DNA from: JBJXGC01 sp046154545
Lineage (GTDB): Bacteria > Chloroflexota > Dehalococcoidia > Tepidiformales > Tepidiformaceae
Direction: 5' to 3'
Length of the DNA: 37,593 nt
NCBI GenBank assembly: GCA_046154545.1
Contig: JBJXGC010000178.1
Span: forward strand, 1-37,593
Part shown: positions 1 to 7,554 of the stretch, in pieces
Layout of the letters: each line of letters begins with the position of its first letter
Numbering within the stretch: the stretch's first letter is position 1
Made by a program: the position numbers and the translations under genes
The notes under the pieces: generated by a model
The model's database searches: none
What the model was told of the DNA's origin: nothing
The model's input: the letters and a program-made list of their open reading frames with translations, nothing else

Positions 1-171
1 GATGCGAACGTGGCCGCGTTGCTCTGGGACCCCCAGACCTCGGGCGGGCTGCTCTTCGGTTGCCGTCCTCGGAAGGCCGCGGCGCTCGAAGTGGCCTTCG
101 CCGCCGATGGCGAGCCGCTCTGGCGCATCGGCCGGGTGCGTGCGGGCGAAGCGGGGATCACCGTCGCCTGA
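1..171 (+). CDS. selD: Selenide, water dikinase (selenophosphate synthase), C-terminal fragment
   Basis: Open at the window edge; only the last 56 codons are present, in frame 1, ending at TGA 169-171. The translated piece contains LLWDPQTSGGLLFG, and DPQTSGGLL is the well-known C-terminal signature of SelD, which makes selenophosphate from selenide and ATP for selenocysteine and selenouridine synthesis. The rest of the protein lies upstream, so the active-site Cys/Sec cannot be judged. The final 34 bases (137-170) recur almost exactly at 829-862, beyond the neighbouring toxin-antitoxin cassette, so this 3' end appears to have been a recombination or insertion site. The family call is confident although the fragment is short. 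Confidence 0.85.
   Translation, partial: DANVAALLWDPQTSGGLLFGCRPRKAAALEVAFAADGEPLWRIGRVRAGEAGITVA
137..170 (+). repeat. Direct repeat, left copy (selD 3' end)
   Basis: A 34-bp stretch of the selD 3' end, starting TGCGTGCGGGCGAAG and ending CACCGTCGCCTG. It matches 829-862 at 31 of 34 positions; the three differences are all G/C swaps. Identity stops at the TG of the selD stop codon. The two copies enclose the higBA cassette. Confidence 0.85.
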
Positions 172-187
172 GTACGACCGTGCGGTG

Positions 188-490
188 TCAGGCGGGCTGG
201 TTGTTCTTGCGGCTCTCCGCGCGCAGGTAGGCGAGAGCCAGCTCGTACCGGGATTGCAACGACACCCACGTTTGCGCGGAGATGCCCAGCGCCCGTTCGA
301 GATCGACCGCCGTGTCGGCGCTGATCCCCGTGCGTCCCCGGATGATCTCGTTGATGAGTTGGGGCGAACGTCCCATCACGAGTGCCAGCGCCCGCTGCGT
401 GAGTCCGCGAGCCTCAAGTTCATCGGCAAGCGTTTCACCGGGATGGATCGCTTCGTCCGGCCAGGCGGTTCCGTTCACGTCAGTCGTCAT
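188..490 (-). CDS. higA: HigA-family antitoxin (XRE-type HTH)
   Basis: This 100-aa protein matches the HigA/VapI antidote family. It has a lead-in of IHPGETLADELEARGLTQ and a helix-turn-helix in roughly residues 28-75 (TQRALALVMGRSPQLINEII, then GRTGISADTAVDLERALG), followed by the family's typical W-x-x-LQ-x-x-Y-x-L-A segment. In this family the antitoxin neutralises the toxin and represses the operon. The gene starts at ATG 490, inside the end of the upstream toxin reading frame (11-bp overlap), which implies translational coupling. The cassette lies just after selD and in the opposite direction. Type II toxin-antitoxin membership is firm; the DNA operator was not identified. Confidence 0.88.
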   Translation of the reverse strand: MTTDVNGTAWPDEAIHPGETLADELEARGLTQRALALVMGRSPQLINEIIRGRTGISADTAVDLERALGISAQTWVSLQSRYELALAYLRAESRKNNQPA

Positions 491-773
491 AGTGGTTTGT
501 CACCTCCCGTATCACCACGGTGGCCTCGTCTTCGTCGTAGGTCACGAGAAGGCGCCAACCTGAGTTGAGGTCGATGGCCCACTGGCCCTCGCGCTCTCCA
601 CGCAACCGGTGGAGCCGGAGCGATTGCATCCCCTGAACGTCGTTCCACGTCGTTGCCGCCACAAGGAAGTCCACTCGTTGGATGAACTTCCGCGCGACCG
701 GTCGTCCCCACGCGCGAGTTCCCAGGGCCAGGCTGAGATAGCGGTCTCGCAGTCGGGTATCGCCCCATGACAG
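480..773 (-). CDS. higB: HigB/RelE-superfamily toxin (start codon uncertain)
   Basis: This reading frame of about 97 residues resembles HigB plasmid-maintenance killer proteins. It has an N-terminal KLSWGDTRLRDRYL segment, a central helix with ARKFIQRVDFL, then LHRLRGEREGQWAIDLNSGW and RLLVTYDEDEATVVIREV, the beta-sheet of the RelE fold. Members are ribosome-dependent mRNA interferases. The stop overlaps higA. No ATG, GTG or TTG exists in frame near the expected N-terminus. Candidates are CTG at 773, which lies 4 nt after a TACAAT -10-like box (783-778), ATC at 779 with GGAG 7 nt upstream, or a distant ATG at 884 that would add 37 unrelated residues through the repeat at 829-862. The family call is good; the start, and therefore whether it is functional, is open. 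Confidence 0.75.
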   Translation of the reverse strand: MSWGDTRLRDRYLSLALGTRAWGRPVARKFIQRVDFLVAATTWNDVQGMQSLRLHRLRGEREGQWAIDLNSGWRLLVTYDEDEATVVIREVTNHYDD

Positions 774-828
774 CTTGATTGTATCACTCCAGCTGGTGGC
801 TGGTCGGAGTCTAACGCTGCGCCGCCAA

Positions 829-862
829 TGCGTGCCGGCGAACCCGGGATCACCGTCGCCTG
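829..862 (+). repeat. Direct repeat, right copy (selD 3'-end remnant)
   Basis: A 34-bp near-copy of 137-170 (31 of 34 identical). Read forward it still encodes RAGEPGITVA, the SelD C-terminus (RAGEAGITVA), but the stop codon is lost and no gene leads into it. With the left copy it brackets higBA at a repeat-to-repeat offset of 692 bp. A perfect GGGGCGCCCC palindrome follows at 866-875. Confidence 0.85.
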
Positions 863-990
863 TTTGGGGCGCCCCGGGGAACATTCGCGGCGGCGGCGGC
901 GTCTCTACAGATGTGATGATCGTCTCCCCAGCCCCCTGGCGTTCTTGGGGACCCGGCGACTCACCGTGCCCGGCCCTCTCGACCCGCCGA

Positions 991-1019
991 TTGTTCGCTG
1001 GGAGGCGCCTTCCTATACT
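991..1019 (+). promoter_or_regulatory. Predicted sigma70-type promoter of gatB
   Basis: TTGTTC (991-996) and TATACT (1014-1019) are separated by 17 bp and lie about 34 bp before the GatB GTG start. A GGAGG ribosome site sits at 1043-1047. Confidence 0.55.
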
Positions 1020-1052
1020 CGATGGGCGTCCCCCGGGTGAATGGAGGTACCT

Positions 1053-2525
1053 GTGACCGCCGTTGCAACCGCGTACGAGACCGTTATCGGCCTCGAAGTC
1101 CACTGCCAGCTCGATACGAAGAGCAAGATGTTCTGCAGCTGCAGCGTGGATTACGCCGGGGCCGAGCCGAATACACACGTGTGCCCGGTCTGCCTTGGCC
1201 TCCCCGGCACGCTCCCCGTCATCAACGAAAAGGCGATCGAATACATCGTCATGACGGGCCTCGCACTCCATTGCGAGATCTCCCCCTTCAGCAAGTTCGA
1301 CCGGAAGAACTACCCCTACCCGGACCTGATGAAGGGCTACCAGATCTCCCAGTACGACCTGCCGGTCTGCCTGGGTGGCTGGTTGGAAGTCGAGGTCGAA
1401 GGCCAGCCGCCCCGCCGCCTCGGGATCACGCGGGTGCACATGGAAGAGGACACGGCCCGGCTCATGCACCGCATCGACGCCGTCACGGGCGAGGGCTACA
1501 GCCTTGTTGACGTCAACCGATCAGGGACTCCCCTCATGGAGATCGTGAGTGAGCCTGATATGCGAAGCGCGGCCGAGGCGCGAGAGTACCTCGTGCGCCT
1601 GCGCCAGATCCTGCGCTACATCGGCGTCAGCGACGCGAATATGGACGAGGGCAACTTCCGCTGCGACGCCAACATCAGCCTCCGCCCGCGCGGGCGGGAG
1701 GAGTTCGGCGCCAAGGTGGAAGTGAAGAACATGAACAGCTTCCGCGCCGTCCACGACGCCATCATCTTCGAAGAGAAGCGCCAGGCGGCCGTGCTCAACG
1801 CCGGCGGCATCATCCCCCAGGAGACGCGGGGCTGGGTGGACGAGACCAGTGAGACCGTGAGCCAGCGTTCGAAAGAGATGGCCCACGACTACCGCTATTT
1901 CCCCGAGCCCGACCTGCCCCCACTTACCCTCGGGGCGGCGTTCATCGAAATGGCCCGGGCGCGGCTGCCGGAACTCCCGGCGGCCCGGAAGGGGCGGCTC
2001 CTCGGCCTCGGCCTGAGCGAGTACGAGGCCGTCACCCTCAGTGAATCACGCGAGCGGGCCGACTATTTCGACGCTGTCCATGCCGCCCTGGGCGACCGCG
2101 AGGGGCGCGGCGCCCGCCTGGCCGCGAACTGGGTGCTGGGTGAGGCCCTGCGCTGGTGCAACGCCTCCGGCCGGGAGATCACCGAACTGCTGGTGACGCC
2201 CCGGCAGCTCGCGGACCTGGTTTCGCTCGTTGAGACGCAGGCGATCACGGCATCCGTGGGCAAGCAGGTGTTCGAAGGGATGGCGGCCAACGGCAAAGAC
2301 GCCGCCACCCTCGTCGAAGAGGGGGGCCTTGGGACCATCAGTGGAACCGATGAGGTGGTCGCAATCGTCAGGAAGATCATCGCCGCCAACGAGAAGGCGG
2401 TGGGGGACTACCGGGCCGGTAAAGAAGCGTCACTCAAGTTCCTCATCGGCCAGGTGATGCGTGAGACGAAGGGCCGGGCGAACCCGCAGGTGGCGCAGGA
2501 CCTGATCCTCAAGGAGCTGTCATAA
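1053..2525 (+). CDS. gatB: Aspartyl/glutamyl-tRNA(Asn/Gln) amidotransferase subunit B
   Basis: GatB is the kinase/tRNA-binding subunit of the GatCAB complex, which converts Glu-tRNA(Gln) or Asp-tRNA(Asn) to the amidated form. Diagnostic segments are ETVIGLEVHCQL at the N-terminus, NYPYPDLMKGYQISQYD, and the VDVNRSGTPLMEIVSEPD signature. The C-terminal YqeY-like helical tail ends GRANPQVAQDLILKEL. Length (490 aa) is normal. I chose GTG 1053 rather than ATG 1041 because GGAGG (1043-1047) lies 5 nt before the GTG, and because the ATG-initiated extension would overlap that ribosome site. gatA and gatC are not in the window, so the complex is encoded at separate loci. Confidence 0.97.
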   Translation: MTAVATAYETVIGLEVHCQLDTKSKMFCSCSVDYAGAEPNTHVCPVCLGLPGTLPVINEKAIEYIVMTGLALHCEISPFSKFDRKNYPYPDLMKGYQISQYDLPVCLGGWLEVEVEGQPPRRLGITRVHMEEDTARLMHRIDAVTGEGYSLVDVNRSGTPLMEIVSEPDMRSAAEAREYLVRLRQILRYIGVSDANMDEGNFRCDANISLRPRGREEFGAKVEVKNMNSFRAVHDAIIFEEKRQAAVLNAGGIIPQETRGWVDETSETVSQRSKEMAHDYRYFPEPDLPPLTLGAAFIEMARARLPELPAARKGRLLGLGLSEYEAVTLSESRERADYFDAVHAALGDREGRGARLAANWVLGEALRWCNASGREITELLVTPRQLADLVSLVETQAITASVGKQVFEGMAANGKDAATLVEEGGLGTISGTDEVVAIVRKIIAANEKAVGDYRAGKEASLKFLIGQVMRETKGRANPQVAQDLILKELS

Positions 2526-2558
2526 ATGTTGATCTATCCTAGCGATATCTCTCACCCG

Positions 2559-2567
2559 TGGTACACT
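2559..2567 (+). promoter_or_regulatory. Predicted extended -10 promoter of yvcK (leaderless)
   Basis: TGGTACACT (extended TGn plus TACACT 2562-2567) ends 8 nt before the ATG at 2576, placing the expected transcription start at or next to the start codon. No -35 match lies at normal spacing and no Shine-Dalgarno sequence is present. Confidence 0.55.
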
Positions 2568-2575
2568 CCCCGCCG

Positions 2576-3925
2576 ATGACCTTCCAGCAGTTCCGCGAGC
2601 ACAGCGTCATCCGGTGGCTCTATCCGGGGATGCACATCAAGCGTTGGCTGGTCCTTCTGCTCCTCGGTGTCTGCCTGATGGGCCTGGGGATTTCATACGT
2701 CCTCCGCGAGGCGTACCTGACCTACACCTTCCCGGGGGCGTTCTACTACATCACCCTCCAGTTCATGCCGCGCTGGAGCCGCGGCTTGCTCTTCATGTCG
2801 CTCTCGCTCAGTACCGTTGTGATCGCCACCTGGAAGCTAAACCAGTCGCTCCTCTACGCCTTCATCCGGCCGGAACGGGAGGGCAGCATCTCCCAGACGA
2901 TCTACAACAAGCGCATCCTCGGCCGGGGGCCGAAGATTGTGGCCATCGGCGGCGGGACCGGCCTGAGTATGCTGCTCCGCGGCCTCAAGACCTACACCAG
3001 CAACCTCACGGCGATCGTGACGGTGGCGGATGACGGCGGCAGCACGGGCCGCCTGCGCCAGGAGTTCGGCGTCATCGCGCCCGGGGACCTTCGCCAGTGC
3101 ATCGCCGCCCTGGCCGAGGCCGAACCGCTCATGTCGAAACTCTTCCAGTACCGTTTCACGGAAGGCACCGGCCTCGAAGGTCACTCGTTCGGGAACCTGT
3201 TCATCGTCGCGATGTCGGAGGTGACGGGGAACTTCGAGGCGGCCATCCACGAGACCAGCCGCGTGCTCAACGTCCGCGGGTCGATCCTGCCATCGACGCT
3301 CGAGGACGTTACCCTCAGCGCCCGGACACATGGCGACGTGATGGTCCATGGTGAACATAACATCACGGAGCACGCGGCCGCGATCAAAGATCTCTTCCTG
3401 AACCCGGCCTCCGCCGAAGCCCATCCTGACGCCGTCCGCGCCATCCTCGATGCCGACATCGTCGTCATCGGCCCGGGCAGCCTCTATACGAGCGTGCTGC
3501 CCAACCTGCTTGTCACGGGGCTCCAGAAGGCGCTCTTCGCCACCGCGGCGACGCGCGTGTTCGTCTGCAACGTTGCTACCCAGCAGGGGGAGACGGACGG
3601 CTTTTCGGTGCTGGACCACCTCGAGGCGTTGGAGCGCCACACCGGCAAGGGCATGGTCCACGCCGTCATCGCGAACAACAACATCGCAGCGCAGTTGCCG
3701 GACGAGTGGCACTCGCGGCCGGTGCCGATTGCCCGCGGCAGCGCCTTCTACGCGGCCTGTGGTGTCCAGCTCGTCGAGGCCGACGTGGTGGCGGAGGAGA
3801 ATCGATACCGCCACGACCCCGAGAAGTTGGCGGCTACCATTCTCCGCCTCTACGATGATAGGCACATATTCACGCCGCCCGCCGCCGCCCCTGCGACGGA
3901 GGCGGCGGTACTCCTCAGCCGGTAG
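2576..3925 (+). CDS. yvcK: YvcK/CofD-like gluconeogenesis factor with N-terminal membrane segments
   Basis: This 449-aa protein has a CofD-like domain beginning near residue 119. The domain shows IVAIGGGTGLSMLLRGLK, VADDGGSTGRLRQEFG and GDLRQC, then IVVIGPGSLYTSVLPNLLV, all typical of YvcK proteins. These bind UDP-sugars and help set cell shape and growth on gluconeogenic carbon in Firmicutes. The N-terminal 115 residues hold two hydrophobic helices (about 24-44 and 70-87), so the protein is probably membrane-anchored; Bacillus YvcK is soluble. ATG 2576 is preferred over an upstream ATG at 2558, because the latter would start within or before the predicted -10 element. Another CofD-like role is unlikely given the specific motifs. 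Confidence 0.92.
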   Translation: MTFQQFREHSVIRWLYPGMHIKRWLVLLLLGVCLMGLGISYVLREAYLTYTFPGAFYYITLQFMPRWSRGLLFMSLSLSTVVIATWKLNQSLLYAFIRPEREGSISQTIYNKRILGRGPKIVAIGGGTGLSMLLRGLKTYTSNLTAIVTVADDGGSTGRLRQEFGVIAPGDLRQCIAALAEAEPLMSKLFQYRFTEGTGLEGHSFGNLFIVAMSEVTGNFEAAIHETSRVLNVRGSILPSTLEDVTLSARTHGDVMVHGEHNITEHAAAIKDLFLNPASAEAHPDAVRAILDADIVVIGPGSLYTSVLPNLLVTGLQKALFATAATRVFVCNVATQQGETDGFSVLDHLEALERHTGKGMVHAVIANNNIAAQLPDEWHSRPVPIARGSAFYAACGVQLVEADVVAEENRYRHDPEKLAATILRLYDDRHIFTPPAAAPATEAAVLLSR

Positions 3926-3933
3926 ATACGACC

Positions 3934-4152
3934 ATGATGAACCTCCTCCAGATCGTGATCTCTGTCATCCTCATCGCCGTGGTCCTTCTCCAGGTGAAAG
4001 GGTCCGGGTTCGGCGCCGCCCTTGGCGGCATGTCGGGTGGCTCCGTCTTCCGGACAAAGCGGGGCCTCGAGCGCACGCTCTTCCAGGCCACGATCATCCT
4101 CTCGATCGTCTTCATCTTCGTGTCGTTTCTGAGCGTCCAGGCGCAGCGCTAG
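3934..4152 (+). CDS. secG: Preprotein translocase subunit SecG
   Basis: This is a 72-aa protein with two transmembrane helices (about 3-21 and 49-68) joined by the Gly/Ser-rich loop GSGFGAALGGMSGGSVFRTKRGLE, the classic SecG layout. SecG is the accessory subunit of the SecYEG channel and aids SecA-driven export. It starts 8 bp after yvcK; two ATGs in tandem (3934 and 3937) leave the exact start open by one residue. Length and topology are standard. Confidence 0.95.
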   Translation: MMNLLQIVISVILIAVVLLQVKGSGFGAALGGMSGGSVFRTKRGLERTLFQATIILSIVFIFVSFLSVQAQR

Positions 4153-4154
4153 GC

Positions 4155-5801
4155 TTGATCCTCCGCGAGCACGGTGGCGGTATTCGGTGGCCCCTCCTCC
4201 TCGCCGGGGCCCTCGCCATCGCGATGTTGGCGGCCGGCCTCGCGCTCTACCTGCGCCTTTCTGGGGACGACAGCGCCGTCCTCGCCGATATACCCACCTA
4301 CACAGAGGCTATCGTTGGCAGCGCCCAGCGGGTGAACCCGCTCTTCGCGGCGGCGAACGATGTCGATCAGGACCTCGCGCGGCTGGTGTTCTCCGGCCTG
4401 GTGAGGATCGGCCCCGACGGCTCGGTCCTGCCGGACCTGGCGGATCTGCCCCAGATCTCCGAGGACGGCCGCACCTATACCTTCCGGCTGAAGCGGAACC
4501 TCACCTGGCATGACGGTCAGCCGGTCACCTCGAGCGACGTCGCCTTCACCATCGAGCGCCTCACCGCGCCGGACTTCACCGGCGATGTCGTCCTTGCGGA
4601 GTCCTGGAGCGGGGTCGAAGTCGAGACCCCGGACGACGCGACGGTCATTTTCCGCCTGAAGCAGGCCTCAGCACCCTTCGTCGCGCGCAACGCCACGCTG
4701 GGCATCCTGCCGGTGCACCTCCTCCGGAACCTGGCGGGACAGGCCTTACGCGACGCGCCGTTCAACACGGCACCGGTCGGCACGGGCCCCTATCGGCTGG
4801 CGGCGTTGGGGTCGGGCGAAGCGCGCCTGGCGGCCAACGAACGCTATCACCTCGGTGCGCCCGGCATCGGGATCATCCGTTTTCGCTTCTACCCGGATTA
4901 CGCGGCCGCCATTGCCGCCGTGGCAGCGGGCGATGCCGACGGACTGTTCTTCCGGGAGCCACCTTCAGCGGCACAGCAGGCAGAGCTGGCGCGGATCAAG
5001 GACATGCGGACCGAACAATTCCAACGGGCGGGCTATATCGTCCTCTATCTCAACAACGACCAGGTGGCCTACTTCGCGGAGGCCGAAGTCCGGCGCGCCA
5101 TCAACCTCGCGATCGACCGGGAAGCCATCGCCGGCGAGGCGTTCGGGCAGCTGGCGACGGCCTCCGCCTCGGCCATCGCGCCGGGCTCCTGGGCCTACGC
5201 CCCGGAGTACGACGGCTTGACGGTCGACCTCGAAGAGGCCAGGGCGCTCCTCGACGAGGCCGGCTGGAAGGCGGACCCCAACACCCACATCTTGGTCCGG
5301 GGTGGCGAGGAGTTCCGCTTCACGATCCGCACCGATACGGACCCGGCACGCGCCGCCGCCGCCGCCTCCGTGGCAAGGGCGCTCGACCAGCTCGGCATCC
5401 GGGCCACAGTCGCGACCACAACCTTTTCCGTGCTCGAGCGGGATTTCCTGCGGGAGCGGCGGTACGACGCTGCCATCGCTGGCTGGGACCAGGGTCCCGA
5501 CCCGGACCCATACTTCGGCTGGCATAGCTCCCAGGGCGGCAGCGCCGGCCTGAACTTCGCTGACTTCGGCGATATCGTCGTCGATCAGCTCATCGCCAAA
5601 GCGCGGACGACGGCCGACCGAGAGATCCGGGTCCAACAGTACCGTCAGTTCCAGGAGAAGTGGGTCGACCTGGCCCCCAGCGTTGTGCTCGTCTACCCCC
5701 ACTACCTGTTCATCCACACGGATGCGCTGGGCGGGGTGACGGCGAGTGTGCTGGCCGAACCCGCACAGCGCTTCTTCGATGTGCAACGATGGCAGAAGTG
5801 A
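4155..5801 (+). CDS. Peptide/solute ABC transporter substrate-binding protein (SBP_bac_5 family)
   Basis: This 548-aa family 5 extracellular binding protein shows YTFRLKRNLTWHDGQPVTSS followed by DVAFTIERL, the family's signature block, then GTGPYRLAALGSGEARLAAN and a late GWDQGPDPDPYFGWHSSQ. The N-terminus has a strong hydrophobic helix (WPLLLAGALAIAMLAAGLAL) but no lipobox Cys, so it may be held by an uncleaved helix instead of a lipid. The TTG start at 4155 is chosen because it is the only start shortly upstream of the helix and lies 2 nt past the secG stop. No permease or ATPase genes are adjacent. Ligand is unknown; oligopeptide or nickel are family possibilities. Confidence 0.88.
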   Translation: MILREHGGGIRWPLLLAGALAIAMLAAGLALYLRLSGDDSAVLADIPTYTEAIVGSAQRVNPLFAAANDVDQDLARLVFSGLVRIGPDGSVLPDLADLPQISEDGRTYTFRLKRNLTWHDGQPVTSSDVAFTIERLTAPDFTGDVVLAESWSGVEVETPDDATVIFRLKQASAPFVARNATLGILPVHLLRNLAGQALRDAPFNTAPVGTGPYRLAALGSGEARLAANERYHLGAPGIGIIRFRFYPDYAAAIAAVAAGDADGLFFREPPSAAQQAELARIKDMRTEQFQRAGYIVLYLNNDQVAYFAEAEVRRAINLAIDREAIAGEAFGQLATASASAIAPGSWAYAPEYDGLTVDLEEARALLDEAGWKADPNTHILVRGGEEFRFTIRTDTDPARAAAAASVARALDQLGIRATVATTTFSVLERDFLRERRYDAAIAGWDQGPDPDPYFGWHSSQGGSAGLNFADFGDIVVDQLIAKARTTADREIRVQQYRQFQEKWVDLAPSVVLVYPHYLFIHTDALGGVTASVLAEPAQRFFDVQRWQK

Positions 5802-6592
5802 ACCGCCCCATCTTCCTGCTCAGCGATTTCGGCCTGGCGAGCGCGTTTGCCGGGCAGGTGCGTGCCGTCATCGCGGGCATCGCGCCGGGGGCCAGCGTGA
5901 TCGACCTGGCTCACGACGTCTCACCGTTCGCGGTCGAGGAAGGGGCCTGGCTGCTCGAGACTTCGCTCGCCGTCCTGCCGCCGGGCGCCGTCGTCATGGC
6001 CGTGGTCGACCCGGGGGTCGGCGGCGCTCGCCGGGAGCTTGTGGTCGCGAGTGGGGGCCATCTCTTCGTGGGCCCCGATAACGGTCTGCTTTCGGCTGCC
6101 TTCGGCGACCGCCTCCCGGGCGGGACGCGCCCAGAAACCGATGTCCGCGAACTCTGTTCGCCCCAGTTCCGGCGGCCGCATGTCAGCCCGACGTTTCACG
6201 GGCGGGACATCTTCGCCCCGGCTGCCGCCCATCTCGCGAACGGCGTCGACTACCGCCTGCTGGGCCCGCCGTTGGGAGATGCCACCATCTTCCCCGCGTT
6301 CGCGGCGACGCCAGGTGAGCATGGGGAGCTGGGCGGCCGGGTGGTCCACATCGACCGTTTCGGTAACCTCATCACGACGATCAGGCCGGCCCAACTCTTC
6401 CCGCGATTCGTGATCGAAGCCGGCGGCGCCGCTGTGGACAGCCATGTCCGGACATTTTCAGACGCTCCGGAGGGAGTGCCGTTCTGCTACGCCGACAGCA
6501 GTGGCTTCATCGCCATCGCCGTGAACGAGGGCAGCGCCGCCGAAACCATCGGCCTGCGGCGGGGCGACCCCGTGACGGTGCGGGCGCGATGA
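5789..6592 (+). CDS. S-adenosyl-L-methionine hydrolase (SAM hydroxide adenosyltransferase, DUF62)
   Basis: This 267-aa protein is related to fluorinase/chlorinase. It begins with the typical IFLLSDFGLASAFAGQVRA and carries VVDPGVGGARRELVV (Asp and Arg of the catalytic Asp-Arg-His set), VGPDNGLL and SPTFHGRDIFAPAAAHLA (the His). Near the C-terminus are the expected HIDRFGNLITTI and NEGSAAETIGLRRGDPV. Family members hydrolyse SAM to adenosine and methionine using water; the halide-specific enzymes differ in a loop. Starts at ATG 5789, overlapping the preceding gene by 13 bp, and its stop overlaps fmt in ATGA, so it is probably part of the downstream operon. Confidence 0.9.
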   Translation: MAEVNRPIFLLSDFGLASAFAGQVRAVIAGIAPGASVIDLAHDVSPFAVEEGAWLLETSLAVLPPGAVVMAVVDPGVGGARRELVVASGGHLFVGPDNGLLSAAFGDRLPGGTRPETDVRELCSPQFRRPHVSPTFHGRDIFAPAAAHLANGVDYRLLGPPLGDATIFPAFAATPGEHGELGGRVVHIDRFGNLITTIRPAQLFPRFVIEAGGAAVDSHVRTFSDAPEGVPFCYADSSGFIAIAVNEGSAAETIGLRRGDPVTVRAR

Positions 6593-7554
6593 ACCCGAAA
6601 GACGTACGTTTGGTGTTCATGGGCTCGCCCGAATTCGCTGTGCCGCCGCTTCGCGCCCTCGCCGCTGCTGGATATCAGGTGGTGGCGGCTGTGACGCAGC
6701 CAGACAAGCCGGCGGGCCGCGGGGGGGCGCTGAGCGAGCCGGCGGTCAAGGCTGCGGCGGCCGCACTCGGCGTGCCCGTCCTCCAACCCGGGCGGCTGAA
6801 GGACCCGTCGGCCGTTGAGGCGCTCGAAGGGCTCGCCCCTGACCTCTTCGTGGTCGCGGCCTACGGGAAGATCCTGCCGCAGGCCGTCTTAGACATCCCG
6901 AAGCGAGGCTCAGTCAACGTCCACGCCTCGCTCCTCCCCCGCTGGCGGGGGGCCTCGCCGATCACCGCCGCCATCCTCGCGGGGGACGTGGAGACCGGCG
7001 TGAGCATCATGGAGATGGCCCTGGCGATGGACGCCGGGCCCGTCATCGCGAAGGCGTCCACGCCCATCGGCGGCGAGGACACGACGGGCACGCTCGAACC
7101 GCGACTGGCGGAACTCGGCGCCCGGACGCTCATCGGCGTCCTCCCCGGCTGGTATGACCGCCAGATCACGCCGGAGGCCCAGGACGAAGCGCACGTCACG
7201 CTCTGCAGGCTCGTCTCGAAGGCCGATGGACACCTGCGGGCGTCCATGACTGTGGACGAGGCGAGCCGAGCCGTGCGTGCCTACAACCCGTGGCCAGGCG
7301 CCTACGTGCTCTACCGGGGCGAGCGCCTTGCCATCTGGGCGGCGCATGTGCTCGCTGGCGCCTGCGAAGGACGCTCCCCGGGGACGTGCGCGGTGGTGGG
7401 CAAATCTCCGGCTGTCGTCTTCCGTACGGCGTCTGGCGGGACGGCTGCGCTCGCGCTCGACCTCGTCCAGCGGCCGGGAGGCAAGCGCCTCAGCGGCGAG
7501 CAGTTCCTGAACGGGGAGCGTGGCCTCCTGGCCCCGGAGGTGGGCCTCGCATGA
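6589..7554 (+). CDS. fmt: Methionyl-tRNA formyltransferase
   Basis: Fmt formylates the amino group of initiator Met-tRNA using 10-formyl-THF. Visible motifs are VFMGSPEFAVPPLRAL at the start, VAAYGKILP, and SVNVHASLLPRWRGASPITA with the catalytic Asn-His and SLLPRWRGA signature. The later AMDAGPV and the C-terminal OB-fold domain with YNPWPGAYVLYRGERL are also present. At 321 aa the length is normal. It overlaps the upstream SAM hydrolase and the downstream rlmN by ATGA, so the three are likely co-translated. No peptide deformylase gene is adjacent. Confidence 0.97.
   Translation: MNPKDVRLVFMGSPEFAVPPLRALAAAGYQVVAAVTQPDKPAGRGGALSEPAVKAAAAALGVPVLQPGRLKDPSAVEALEGLAPDLFVVAAYGKILPQAVLDIPKRGSVNVHASLLPRWRGASPITAAILAGDVETGVSIMEMALAMDAGPVIAKASTPIGGEDTTGTLEPRLAELGARTLIGVLPGWYDRQITPEAQDEAHVTLCRLVSKADGHLRASMTVDEASRAVRAYNPWPGAYVLYRGERLAIWAAHVLAGACEGRSPGTCAVVGKSPAVVFRTASGGTAALALDLVQRPGGKRLSGEQFLNGERGLLAPEVGLA

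Noticed and set aside
1..171. Possible selenocysteine-containing genes because selD is present
   Set aside because: No gene in the window shows an in-frame TGA with a plausible insertion element at a conserved Cys/Sec position.
480..1469. A 329-codon reverse reading frame antisense to gatB and upstream of higA
   Set aside because: Only its last ~97 codons look like a protein (HigB); the rest mirrors gatB and the repeat region in a GC-rich genome.
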